From assembly GCA_037962975.1 (NCBI GenBank), contig CM075676.1, positions 91,458,001 to 91,522,000 of the forward strand: DNA of 64,000 nt, given 5' to 3'. This document shows positions 32,327-43,963 of this stretch, piece by piece. Numbering within the stretch: position 1 is the stretch's first letter; every line of letters begins with the position of its first letter. The notes under the pieces were generated by a model. That model was not told the origin of the DNA. It saw only the letters and a program-made list of their open reading frames with translations, and made no database searches. The translations under genes were made by a program, and so were the position numbers. This stretch comes from Clitoria ternatea. Taxonomy: Eukaryota > Streptophyta > Magnoliopsida > Fabales > Fabaceae.

Positions 32327-35300
32327 TGTAACATCCTATTTTCATCACAAATAGGAAATAGATATTAATATATATTTCTTGAAAAATACTTACTATAAGT
32401 TAGTTTATTATTTTTTTTTTGAAATTTTGGTATTTATATTTTTATTTAAAATAATAATAATAAAAAAATGAAAATATTTCTGAATGAGAATTCTAAAGTG
32501 ACTTAATTAATATTCACTAATTAAGAAAATTATATTAAGAATTTTTAATATCCTTATTATTCACCATTTTTATTTTATGTTGTTATATTTTTGTTTTTTT
32601 TACATATTTAAGATTTAACTCTTATTAGAATTTTAAAATAAAATTTTGAAGGAATTAGACTATGGTTCTTTTGAACTTTTTGATCTACATAATATTTATG
32701 ATTTTTTTGAAATTTTTTGAAAATTTTGAATTATTTTAATAAAATAATATATTTTAAATAATTTTAAATTCATATAAAGTTGCTTAAAATTAAAAATATT
32801 TACAAGAATGTAAAGTTAAATTATAAGAAAATTTTCTAAAATCCATTTCAAGTAGACTTATCTAAAAATTATCGGTTTGAGAAAAATCTTGATTTTTTCT
32901 AATCGTTAAAAAATTAGAAACGTATCAATAAATTTTTATTAACAGAAAATTTTCGATTTTTAAAATTTCAGCTTTATATTACTTATTATAAAATTAGTGA
33001 GGACTGATATAATATCGCTAAATTTCAAAAAGGACTCATTTTGAATATTTCAAATATACCGAGTGAAGGGTTACTATTTGACTTAATAATTTTGCCGACA
33101 ATTACTATGCAAATCACTGTGCATGTATGAAATTTTCAAAAGATGCACAGTAACCTGGAATAAAAAATTCAAAAATGCATAGTACTTTTATATTAAAATA
33201 ATGGAATGTATAGTAAAATTTTTTCCTATAAATACCGAAGGATTTCTTCTTTAGAATTCACAATTTCAGATTAAATTTTCTTAATATAGTAGTGCTAGTG
33301 AGATAGTGGTGGAAGTGAGAGAGAGAAGAAAAGTTTTTGGAGAGAAGGTTCTGCCAAAATCCTAAGGTAAGAATACTTCTCTTTTATATTTTTTGGGTTA
33401 TTTCTATATCGTTTTTAAAAATCTGTTATTATACTGGAAATAATATTATTTTAAGTTACTATTTTGCATAGTAAATACTATTTTAATAGTAAATTACTAT
33501 TTCAATAGTAAACTACTATTTAAATAGTAAATTACTATTTACTGTTACTATTTACCATTACTATTCACGATTTACTATTTACTATTACTATTTACGTTTT
33601 ACTATTTACTGTTACTATTCACGATTTACTATTTACTGTTACTATTCACATTTTACTATTTACTGTTACTATTCATGTTTTACTATTTATTGTTACTATT
33701 CACGATTTACTATTCACTATTCAAAATTTACCATTTTTTATTTTAAGTTGTAATCTTAATTTTCATCTTGTAATTATATTAAAATGAAATTGGTATGTTT
33801 TAGAACTCGGAGACGAGGCGCGCATGGATTTTCAATAACGAATCGGTATACAAGAGGTAAGGGGGAGTGAGATAAGAATATAATATGAAAGACATAAGAA
33901 TAAAGGGAGGAGTCCCCTACTCCTTTTAAATTTAATAATATTATTATTTTAAAGTAATAACTTCTTAACTTAAAATTTATAATAAATTTAATATATTGTG
34001 TAACTTATTCTGAAATATCTATACATAGATCTGAATTATTATAACTTATACGGACTGAACTAAACCTATGCAAGGACTTGGATTTTTATATCCTATATGG
34101 ATCGAACTAAACCTATGCAAGGACTTGGACTATTATGACCTGTCTAGACTGAACTATACCTATGCGAAGACTGGATATATGGACTTATATAGACCTGTGC
34201 GAGGAATGGACTATAAGGACTCAAAATCAAATCTACTAATTTAAATAACCATTAAAAATTTGAATTATATTTATAAGCGATATTTAGTTGATTTGACTTG
34301 ATTATAATTAATTATATTTGATTTCGATTAATGATATTGTGATTTATAATATTAGACTGTGATTAATAATATGCAATTATGATTGATGATATTTGATTGT
34401 GATTGATGAGATTACTATACTTGATTGTGGTTGATGAATGATTGATGATCTTGTGATATGAAGTTTGAGCATATAGCAAGCATGACGGAAAGTTAAAACT
34501 CAGTAAGAATTTTCTTACCTTACTCTTTAAATTTTTTATTCCAAGAGAAAGTATTTTGTAATTATTCTAGTCTTTTATTTCTTGTTATAAATAATTTTTA
34601 TTAACTTTATTTTTAATCTCTATAATAAAATCTAGTATTAGAAAGAAGCTATTTTATGAAAATCAGAGGTTGAGATAATTAATCCTTGAATTAAAGAAAA
34701 TTTTTATAGTTTTAAGTATTCTTAGTTAATGATTTTAAATTATTTTCTTTAGAAATTAGAAGTTTAAAGTAAATTATTTTGGTTTTCCCCAACGAAATAA
34801 CTAAAGAATATTTTGTGGAGATTTCAAAAACTCAATCTAGTTAAGATTTAAATTGAGAAAGATTATGTAAATATATGAAGATTTTTAAGAGAAAGCTTTG
34901 AGATATTTAAGGCTTGGAAACTCAATTTTGGTAAGATCTGAATTTGAAGACTGTACTAAATTATTTCAGTATAACAGAAGTTCAAAGAAGAACTTATGGA
35001 AATGTACAGTTTATTGTGATGATTTTGTGAACCTTTATGGTATTTAATAATTGAGTTTCTAAAAGCCTTAACCAACTAAATATACGAGTAGTTCATGCAT
35101 CATGAATCATTAAAGAGAAATGAGATGTGATATTGCCTGGGGACGGATTATAGAAACCGAGGATACATTAGAGGAGGCTTAATTGCGAGCCTTGGGATGA
35201 GAGAGTGTGAAAGGGTGCTTCAGGTGACCTGGGGTCGCTCCCTGGTGTCGGGTACTTTCACAATAAAAACTTTCTCAGTCTGACTAGTCTCTAAGTGTTT

Positions 35301-36137
35301 CCACGCCAGTTGAGCTGTTCATATGCCATGAAGGCATTTATGTTATTATTATCCAGAATTTATGAAACAGTGTAAACTCCTGGTTGGCCCAGTGCAAACT
35401 AAAACTTTAAGGGCCCACATGCATAAACTGAATGAGATAGTAGCATAAGCATTACATAACATTCATGTGATTGTGACATTCTATATGGATGGTTATGAAT
35501 GAAAATATAAGTGTTATGTATGTGGAAACCCTATATTCATAATTGATTGTATATGAGATTATGACTGATATTACTATATTAGTTTGTGAAAACCCTTATG
35601 CTTATGTCTTATCTGTAATATATTATATTTTATTTCTCACTCCTTCTTGTTTGAATTTTTGTGTCCAAAATATATGTTATATGATATATAGCTAGCAGTC
35701 CAAGATGGAAGGATATGTAATTATAAGAGGATAAAGTGGTCTCAACCTCAATCGATTAGATGAAGAGATATGACAAGAGTAGGATTCAAAAACTCGATGG
35801 TTCAAGGACTAGGAAATGTTTGTTCACATTTGTAGTAGAGGTATAGTTTAGTTTTATTTTGCCTTATTACAATATCAAGTAGATAATTGTAACAAGGTAA
35901 AGGTTAAACTTTGATAAACTCTTTCATTCGGATATAATATTGTAATGATTTATCACTTATGATTTCTATAAATTATTTTGTCATTATGGATAAATATTGA
36001 AAGACAATTTTTTTTACTTTCAATATTCAAAGGAAATCAGATGTATATACGTCCTTGTATACACGAGATAAAGAGTGATAAATATGTATATCTTTCTAAA
36101 AGTTTTTTTTATCTCGTGTATATAAGGGGGTGTTACA
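32327..36137 (+). mobile_element. A3: uninterrupted 3.8-kb solo LTR
   Basis: 3811 bp from TGTAACATCC to GGGTGTTACA, with the perfect duplication ttttg at 32322-32326 and 36138-36142 inside gag. No coding sequence. It contains a TATA box (cctataaataccg, about 33225-33237) and, downstream, an AATAGTA-type array (33440-33735) and a GC-rich block (about 35150-35300). This is the cleanest reference copy of the family; A1 and A2 are the reverse orientation. Confidence 0.92.
33440..33735. repeat. TTACTATT-type array in A3
   Basis: Reverse-complement counterpart of the A1 array: ttactattt, tgttac and cacgattt words repeated for about 290 bp, with palindromic atagtaaattactat units at the start. Confidence 0.85.
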
Positions 36138-36759
36138 TTTTGCTCTCTCATTAGCAAAGAGCCCTCCGGTAACGTTTGAGGAGTTCAGGAAAAAAGCCTC
36201 AAAGTACGTGAGTATAGAGATGCACTTAGAAGCTATAGCTGCAAAGAAAAAGTCGTCAACACCACCTCCCCAAACCCAGAAAGGTAAGGAGAAAACGAGG
36301 TCAGAACGCATGGAGAGGCCATTCGCCAATCCTAAAGTTAACAACCACTCTCCTCGACCTCGAGAAAGGCGTGTTAATTCCTTCAGCCATTATGCACAAC
36401 TATCTGCCAAGCCATCTCAGATTTTGAGAGAGGTCGGATGGCCAACTTTCAGCATCTATGGTGTTAGAAGGCCAGCCCCTATGAAAAGACCAGGAAATCC
36501 CTGTAAGTATTGTGATTTTCATGAACAGAATGGTCATTCCACTGATGAATGCAAAGCTCTAAAGAACGCGGTTGAGACGCTAATTAGAGAAGGCAAATTA
36601 AAGCAATACCTGTTCAAAGAGAAATCCCTTGACAGAGTAGAGCGGAATGAGAAAAGAGAAAGGGATCCAGACGACGGGGATGACAATAACCGTAATCCGG
36701 TTAGAAAATTCTCTCCTTCGGAGGACAATGTGGACACCACGCCGGAGGAAGAAGTTTAA
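36138..36759 (+). pseudogene. E2 gag, C-terminal part with zinc knuckle
   Basis: Resumes ALSLAKSPPVTFEEFRKKAS and KYVSIEMHLEA, then a basic linker and the knuckle CKYCDFHEQNGHSTDEC (CX2CX7HX4C, longer than the usual CX2CX4HX4C), followed by a charged tail, DDGDDNNRNP, and TAA. This part is missing from E1. The protease normally following is deleted. Confidence 0.9.
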
Positions 36760-37706
36760 TGAGAAAAATCCTCAGGGCAGGCTACTAGTGGCCCACGATG
36801 AAACAAGACTCCATTGAGTTCGTCAAGAAATGTGGCGCTTGCCAAAAGTTCTCTAATCTTCACCACACACCGGCGGAAGAACTCTTCACATCCGCTGTCC
36901 CATGGCCCTTCTACCAATGGGGATTGGATATTCTAGGCCCCTTTCCAACTGCTCCTGGGGGCATCAAATATCTCATTGTAGGGGTTGATTATTTCACGAA
37001 GTGGATTGAAGCAGAGCCAGTGGTACATATTACTTCAGCCCGAACTCGTCGTTTCATGTATAAAAACATTATAACACGATTCACAGATTTACTCGAAGGG
37101 TTAGGAATAACCCAAATATTCTCATCCGTCGAACATCCCCAAACCAACGGCCAAGCTGAAGTGGCCAACAGGGAGGTGCTGAAAGGACTGAAGAAACGCC
37201 TTGGTGAAGCCAAGGGCGGATGGACAGACCAGTTGTGTCACGTCTTATGGGCATATCGAACAACGCCCCATTCTTCCACCAATGAATCCCCATATCGCCT
37301 GACATATGGGGTAGAGGCAATGATACCCGTGGAATTGCAAATTGCTTCCACTAGGGTCAAATACTTCTCTGAAGAAAACAATAACGCTAACTTGGCATCA
37401 GAAATGGATGTCATACAAGAACTCAGAGAAGATGCATTCATCAGAGATCAGGCTATCAAAGCCAAAGTTGCTCTCCGATACAACAAACGAGTTCAATCAA
37501 GGACTTTTAACGTTGGAGATTTGGTTTTGAGGAAAGCAAGTGTAGGGAACAAATTCGCTCATCAAGGCAAACTAGCCCCAAACTGGGAAGGCCCATACAG
37601 GGTATCCGAAATTGCTGGCAAAGGCTCTTACCGCCTTGAGAACCTTGATGGTACTCCAATTCGAAATAAGTGGAACACCCAGAACTTGCGCGTCTATTAC
37701 AGCTAG
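36760..37706 (+). pseudogene. E2 integrase remnant lacking the second catalytic Asp
   Basis: Joined directly to the gag stop. It begins inside the zinc domain (KILRAGY, stop, WPTMKQDSIEFV, CGACQKF), so the HH pair is gone. The core keeps LDILGPFPTAPGG (first Asp) and QAEVANREVLKG (Glu), but ~19 residues between NIITRF and TDLLEGLG, which in E1 include VTDNGTQF with the second Asp, are missing in frame. The C-terminal LVLRKASVGNKFAHQGKLAP block ends at 37706. It cannot catalyse integration. Confidence 0.92.
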
Positions 37707-37888
37707 CTGAGGGAACAATACATACTCTCTGTCCTCATTCGAGACTGATCAACGGAGAAATTATTTTCCCAGCTATGCTTTGTTTTCATTATAATTCTTA
37801 TTTTTTACTTAATAAGAATCTCATACAACAACTTAACTCTTTCGAGTTTTTCTTATGCTGTGATTTTCAGTTTATCCGGCGTACAGAA
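37707..37888 (+). other. E2 spacer after integrase
   Basis: Nothing recognisable. Confidence 0.5.
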
Positions 37889-38032
37889 GCATGTTCAGGA
37901 CGGATAATTTCAACTACCTATTCCATAGTTGACGATGTAACTCCTCGAACATGTGCAGCGTACAAGAGCATACTCAGGACGGATGATCTCAATTACCCAT
38001 TCTGTAATTGACGATGTAACTCCTCGAGTATG
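37889..38032 (+). repeat. E2 hairpin modules 1 and 2
   Basis: Module 1 (37889-37954): outer arms CATGTTC/GAACATG, inner arms TCAACTA/TAGTTGA. Module 2 (37968-38032): outer CATACTC/GAGTATG, inner TCAATTA/TAATTGA. Both share aggacggat and gatgtaactcctcga between the stems. The arms differ between modules while pairing is kept. Confidence 0.8.
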
Positions 38033-38039
38033 TGTGAGA

Positions 38040-38540
38040 AATTGAAGGCCTGGATTGTAGGATTAAACCGAACTCTGGGTACGGTTAGTAAGTTTAGCTG
38101 AACACCGGTGAAGACCTGAGTTGTAGGATCAAACCAAACCTCAGGAAATGGGTTGTAGGATTGAACCGAACCCCATTCTAAGAACGGTAGAAGGGTAAAA
38201 CCCGACACCGTATTGAAGGCTTGGGCGTAGTAAGCTGGTTCATCTCCAAGACTGTGCTGAACCCCAAGTAACGGGCGCAGTAGGTTCAGGATTAGCCCTG
38301 ATCTGAACCCCGTGTTAAAGGCTCGGATTGTAGGATCAAACCGAACTCTGAGTATGACTAGTAGGTTTGGCCGAACGTCGGTGAAGAATCGTCAATGGGT
38401 AAAACCAAAGACCGATTGAAGAACGGTTAGTAGGATTAAACCGAACGCCAAATATGACATGGATTGTAGGATCAAACCGAACTCCAAACACAACAAGTAA
38501 GTTATACTGAACTCCAAATTAATACTCTCTATTGAAGTCA
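38040..38540 (+). repeat. GTAGGATCAAACCGAAC-type degenerate repeats
   Basis: About ten copies of ggattgtaggatcaaaccga-like words with 30-60 bp spacing. They correspond to the repeats at 9470-9682 and the 59-bp array of E1. Confidence 0.7.
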
Positions 38541-38559
38541 CTTATTTGGAAACTTCACT

Positions 38560-39330
38560 ATTTCAAAATCCGGGTCATCAATTCTCCAGTCGGCATTATT
38601 TACTCAATGCCCGACTCATGAATTCTGACTTGCGAATAACTCATTCGGGTTCACCCTCTATCTGAGGCTTATACACCCGAAGCATTTCATTCGGAAATTC
38701 TCCACTTGGCGCGCGCAACGCAAAAATCGGAGATAAGTCACTCAATGATTTCCCGTTCGGAAATCCCTCACTCGGTGATCTCCCGTTCGGAGAACTTCCA
38801 CCCAGCTCCACATTATCCGTTCGGAAATGCTTCATTCGGGTTTCTTCTCATCCATTCCCCACTCGATGCCTTATCACACACGAATCGGAAGATAATTCAC
38901 TCGGTGATATGCCACTTGGGAATCGGACACCTCCTACTCGGTATAATTCCATTTAGAAATTTCGAGCCCAAACGAACACTCGGATTGTAAGACCGAACTG
39001 AACTCCGAGTGCAATAAATACAACAAAACCGAATGCGGTTAAAAGATCACTCGGAACTTTTCACCCAAGTAGGATCGATCAGAATTCCTTACTCAGGAAT
39101 AATCGCATTGAGAGATTTCACTCGGAACTCTTACTCAAAAGAATCTCCACTCAGAACTCCCACACAGAGGAGCCTCTACTCGGAACTCTCACTAAAATCT
39201 CCACTCGGAGTTTTCACTCGAAAAACTCATAGTCGGTTATCTGACTCAGAAGAATTTCCACTCAGAAGTTTCACTCGGGACTCGTTTGAGAATCAAATAT
39301 TCACTCGGAACTGATCACCCAATAATACTT
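38560..39330 (+). repeat. CACTCGGAA-type degenerate repeats
   Basis: Many copies of tcactcggaactc- and cccgttcggaaat-like words at 20-40 bp spacing. Apparent frames here (38706-39314) are Ser/Arg/His-rich products of the repeat and not genes. The reverse-complement word (CCGAGTGAA) fills part of unrelated solo LTR D (57560-58480). Confidence 0.7.
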
Positions 39331-39789
39331 GGGGACAGTATCAACAGTTTAATGAATATTTTGAGGAATAAACTCTTAGTGAAACGTTTTCACAATCATT
39401 TCCCCTCAAGATTAACATTACAAGCCGTTCTCATGACAATAGCATGTTCACTCACAACAGCGATCCCTATTATGATACTTACAACCAAAAGGCTTGATTT
39501 TCAAGGAGCAAGACACCTTTTACCAGGCTTTTATACCAAATTATTCATACTTGACAAAAGAAACTCTATCTTTTTTGTCAAACCAAGTCTTTGGCTATCA
39601 AAGTGCCTATGCATGAAAACGATAGTTATACGTCTCTATCCGTTCTTCATCTTGCATGTAAAAATCCGGAATGAAGGTTCTACGTTAATACCCGATCTTC
39701 ACTACTTAAATCCGGAATGATTCAATACACATGCAATCTTTCTATTAAAGCTGTTTTCGACTAGCAAGCATATAAAGGCAAATGGTTCT
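39331..39789 (+). other. E2 spacer, nothing recognised
   Basis: No domain or repeat identified. A 144-codon frame at 39286-39720 has no recognisable motif and no homologue in E1. Confidence 0.45.
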
Positions 39790-39795
39790 TTTATT
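39790..39795 (-). terminator. Polyadenylation signal of E2 antisense gene a
   Basis: AATAAA on the minus strand (GATCAATAAAAG), about 110 nt after the stop at 39905. The GGGATCAGCTCCGG motif between stop and signal is shared with gene b and E1. Confidence 0.5.
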
Positions 39796-39904
39796 GATCA
39801 AATGGTAAATTACATGAAGGAATTCATTTAGTAATCCGGAGCTGATCCCGGAACACAGCGAATTTGAATCAATAAAAACTAAGACAAGGAAGGCATTATT
39901 TCTT

Positions 39905-42464
39905 CTAATTTGTATCTCCTTCCTTCCCTTTGCCTTTACCTCCGGCCTTGCCTTCATTAGCGCCAGAGCTTGTTCCTTCACTTCTAAGCTTCAGGAGAGA
40001 AGGTCCCATTGATTGGCCTTCAGGTAGAGGAGCGAACTTGTACGGGGTGTTAGGCGGATCCTCATGACGGTCTTCAACAACGGCCACCAGTTTCCCTTAG
40101 TGAAACTCATAGAACGGATCCATGCCATTCAAATTAAGTGCCACTTTGGGGTTCCGGTATTGAACTTGACGAATGGCCAACCTGAAAGATTCTTTGACTG
40201 CTTGATCACACATATCTACAGCCTCAACCAATTCCGCTTTTAAGGTTTTGACTTCGCCAGTCGAATCCGCCAACTTTAAGAGCAACTCCTTCTCCTTACG
40301 TGACCAATCTTCTGCTCCTTGAGAGTAGACAATCTTGGCCTCCTTCAACTCCTCTCCCAGCTTCGAAGAACGTTCCTTCTCTGTACAAAGGTTGGCATGG
40401 AGGTCGGAATTGATTTTCTTCTGGTCAAGTACTTGGACCTCCAGCTCCTTAACAAGATACTTCAGTCTGGCAATTTCCTCATCCTTTTTATACCCTTCCT
40501 CTTTGGAAGCCTCTAATTTATTTTCTAGACGGAGGATGTTTGCCTTATCCTTAGCAGCAGCAATGCTAAGGTCGCTAACCTTGCCAGCCAATGTACTGAG
40601 CCTTTCATTGTCTTCTGAAAGCTTGCGAACTGACTTCAGAAGACCGGATAATTCTGCCAAGTGCTTCTGTCCGGCATCGCAAGCTTTGGCTACTTCTTCG
40701 CTTCCCAATGAAGGGTTCATCTTGTACGGAGATTCAGGAACGCATTCAGGAACAGAACCCTCATATACAAGGTATTGAGCAAGACCGGAGTTACCTTCAG
40801 GGGGGCAAGGAACTTTAGGCGCAAAATAAGTTGTTATTAGTTTTGCACCAAAAGTAATCACATTGCCTGGGGCATCCGGAGTGGGCTCTTCCACTTTCTT
40901 TCCTTTAGAAGCCTCCGGATCAGCAGCCCCTTTTGAAATTTTTGGTTTCTTGGGAGAAGGTTGAGGTTCCGAGGTCCTGGAGGAATCACGTTTGGTCTTT
41001 TTCCTTCTCTCTCCGATCTTCCCAATCTCAACCTCAGGGGTTGGTTTCTCAGATCCGCCCTCTAGTAAGGGAATATCGTCACCAGCAGACGAAGTCAATA
41101 TTATGGTCTCAGCGGTAGCCTTCTTAGAATTCCGTTTTGCCTGAATGTTATTTTCAGCCGCAACGAAGCTCTCTCCAGTTTTGAGCCCTTTCAACTTATT
41201 CATCTCTGGTGACTTCGTCTCGATTTCAACTGCAAAACTAAATAACACAATTAGAGATCGAAGATTTCGAAGCATGATATATAAAAGCACGAAAAATGGC
41301 AGGAAAATTACGTAAATATTCCTCGCGGGTAGACTTTGACCCTAGCAAACGCCTGCAGGAAAAAAATTTATGCGAGGCGGTATATGACTGAAGAGCGGAA
41401 AGAACAGAAACCGAAGATGGGCTCAATTCATCTTCGTCAGTGTAATACGCCTGGGAGGTTAATAAGAAATGCTCATGCGTCCAGGCTACGGGAAATCTTG
41501 GGATCCCATCTTCAGTTAACCAAAAAATTGGTTCATCAGGCGTGACGCTGATCTTCGTAAAATAAGACTTGAAGGAACGACCATCAACTTTAGCGGAGTC
41601 AGTGTATGACTCAAAGTTGATGATCTTGGAGAGAGTCCGAAGGGTTATCAAACTCACTCCCCCCTTCTCTTTATTCGCACGACGGACCACTTGGGAGAAG
41701 TAGAAAAGCATAGCCACCGTCGGTTTGAAATTGAAGTGCTCCCTAAGCACTTCAAGAGAACGGATCAGCCCCCATCCGTTGGGGTGAAGCTGTGAAGGGG
41801 CGCAGTCCAAAAATCTCAGGACCCCCATCTGAAACTTCCTGAAAGGAAGGCGCACACCCAAGTTCATAAATATGAAATCGTACATATATATGGACCTTTC
41901 GTCCGGTGTATGGCATATCCGATCTGATGGAAGTGGGGCCAGCACCATAAAACACCTCCTATACTTTTCTCCCCTGAAGACTGTAAAGCGCGGTTCCAAC
42001 TCTGCTCCGTCCTCCCGAGCATGAACGGACGGTGTTTCACGAAATTCCTCAGCCACCCAGCTGAATGGACACTTCTGTTGGAACTTCACCCAATTAATCC
42101 GGTGTGCAACTACATTGCACAATCCGGAAGCTGTCTTCATTATGTACTGTTGAGAAGGCGCTTCCCCACCAGATGTTCTTCCTCCAGTCGTCTTCTTTAC
42201 TGCCATCGTAAAAGCTTTTACGCTGCGGTAAAAATCCACATCATCAGAGAGGTACAAATCAGCACTCTCACTAGAGGAGGATTCTGAAGAGGGTATTATC
42301 ACCCTTCGCTTCTGATACGGCGAAGCCTCCCTCTCTGAATATAGTAGCTTCGATTGGAAGATCACTGGGATCCTCCCACCACGAACTGAGGGATTTCGAG
42401 TTGAGGCCCTTCCTCCTCTTCCCTTAGGGCTAACACCACTCAAGCTAAAACCTCTCCTAGACAT
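39905..42464 (-). pseudogene. E2 antisense gene copy a (one internal stop)
   Basis: Exon 1 42464-41312, intron 41311-41230, exon 2 41229-39905; the joined frame has 826 codons including the final stop. It starts MSRRGFSLSGVSPKGRGGRA. It shares with E1 the YMYDFIFMNLGVR, RFLDCAPSQLHPNGWGLIRS, SYTDSAKVDGRSFKSY and WTHEHFLL blocks in exon 1, and SPEMNKLKGLK, coiled coil, RQVQYRNPKVALNLNGMDPF in exon 2. A single TAA (40099-40097) stands where E1 and copy b have Gly after FYEFH. The frame then continues through GKLVAVVEDRHEDPP and APLPEGQSMGP to 39905. It is thus one substitution event from open. Function unknown. Confidence 0.75.
41230..41311 (-). other. Intron of antisense gene a (82 nt)
   Basis: Starts GTAATTTTCC and ends TTTAGTTTTGCAG on the minus strand; phase 1, same position as in E1 and copy b (after the EEYL codons). 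Confidence 0.8.
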
Positions 42465-42629
42465 CTAGAGAAACTAAAAGAAGACACGAAAAGACGAAGG
42501 AGAAAGGTTACCTAAGGATGAAGGAGGATAGTGAATCAAAAATTCACAGGGGCAAACACGAAAGTCTGCTCGAAACTTTTACAGAGGTTCATCAAGGAAG
42601 CAAGAAGAAGTGATTGCTGAAATTGCCAA

Positions 42630-42903
42630 ATATGTCTTTTTCAGGGCACGAAAACTCTCAAATACCGACTCAAGCAACCTGTCGTTTACTCTCAAACGAC
42701 TCTCCCTTTTGGTGGATCAAAATAGTTGTTTTGAATCCAAAGGCGCGAAAATGCCATCGTTTCGTCACAAAGCCTTCTAAATGGGCCTATTAAGTTTAAA
42801 ATTCTAGGCCCACCAAGTTCCTATGTGACGGTTATTAAGACATGCGCATTTAACGCAATAATGGCTCGCCCACGTGATTACAGGCATTAAATGTCCAATC
42901 ATG
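42630..42903 (-). promoter_or_regulatory. Putative promoter of antisense gene a (TATA degraded)
   Basis: At the place of the E1 and copy b TATA box, the minus strand reads CCTGAAAAAGACATA (about 42645-42631), apparently a mutated CCTATAAAAG. The upstream block catgattggacatttaatgc (42903-42884) is conserved, with an adjacent CACGTG G-box (42871-42876). Confidence 0.4.
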
Positions 42904-43202
42904 AGAAACGTGGCCACCATTACTCGAATACCAAGGGTTACAAAATTCAATAAACTTCTGAGATTCTCATTGTTCGAATCCGTCCTAAAGAGTTCCACCA
43001 CAACGGAATCTTGTTCCAAGAACGGATATTTACACAGTAATACAATTCTGGAATCTAGACATATTACGATCGATATAACTTATATGAGCAAATCTACTAA
43101 TTCCTCACATAAGCTAGGGGGCTAGTAGAGTACTGAAATCTGATTTCGGATTTAAAAATTGAAGACTCAACCAATCCGTACTCCTACGATTGTCAAAACA
43201 TT

Positions 43203-43494
43203 TCCAGGACGGATGATCTCAATCACTTATTATGTGATCTGACGATGTAACTCCTGGCGTTGTATACTTCCCCAGGACGGATGATCTCAATCATCTATTC
43301 TGTGATTCGATGATGTAACTCCTGGCATGAACAATCCCCATCATCATTCTTATGATGGAAGTTTGTGAAAGTTAAATCCGCGCTTTCACGTTCAAGTGGT
43401 ATTCTCCCAGGACGGATACTCTTTATCACCTACTCTGTGGTACAATGACGTAACTCCTGGCATAGACAAACTCCCATCATCATCCTTATGATGG
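43203..43494 (+). repeat. E2 hairpin modules 3-5 plus accessory hairpins
   Basis: Modules at 43203-43257, 43271-43326 and 43406-43461 share ccaggacggat...gacgatgtaactcctgg, with outer CCAGG/CCTGG arms. Inner arms: CAATCA/TGATCTG, CAATCA/TGATTCG, TATCAC/GTGGTA. Two further hairpins, CCATCAT/ATGATGG, follow modules 4 and 5 (43338-43359, 43472-43494). Confidence 0.75.
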
Positions 43495-43876
43495 AAGACT
43501 CAAACACCACTTTCTTACACCTTTGCAGTTCCCCAAGCTTGGAACAATATTCTTACAATGGACGACATTGTTCTCTCCAATGAGAATAACACGAATTAAA
43601 AACAGTCATCCGTCCTGTTACACTATTTTACTAAACAACGGATCGGCTCCTTCTTTCCCCAAAAGAATTAAGGATCATGCCCTAAAGACAGGCACCTTTT
43701 TCTTAACACACACTTGGGGACATGTATATATTTCTCCGTTCTAAATTCATTTGTTGTTTAACCTTCCGAGGCAATTATTTCAATTCGACCTCAATGTTAA
43801 TCATACAGAATGGATTAACAACGACTTAAATGACACATATACATGAAATGTTAGAGACAAATTTCTTAAATGAGTT

Positions 43877-43882
43877 TTATTC
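43877..43882 (-). terminator. Polyadenylation signal of E2 antisense gene b
   Basis: AATAAA on the minus strand (CATGAATAAAAC), 82 nt after the stop at 43964; preceded by the shared GGGATCAACTCCGG motif. Confidence 0.5.
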
Positions 43883-43963
43883 ATGGAAAAATGAAATTAC
43901 ACATAACTGATCAAAACCGGAGTTGATCCCGGTACATAACTTTACATATAAATAAAAACAAGA

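Noticed and set aside
38706..39720. Possible genes between the E2 integrase and antisense gene a
   Set aside because: Frames follow the CACTCGGAA and CCGTTCGG repeats; low-complexity products, no homologue in E1.
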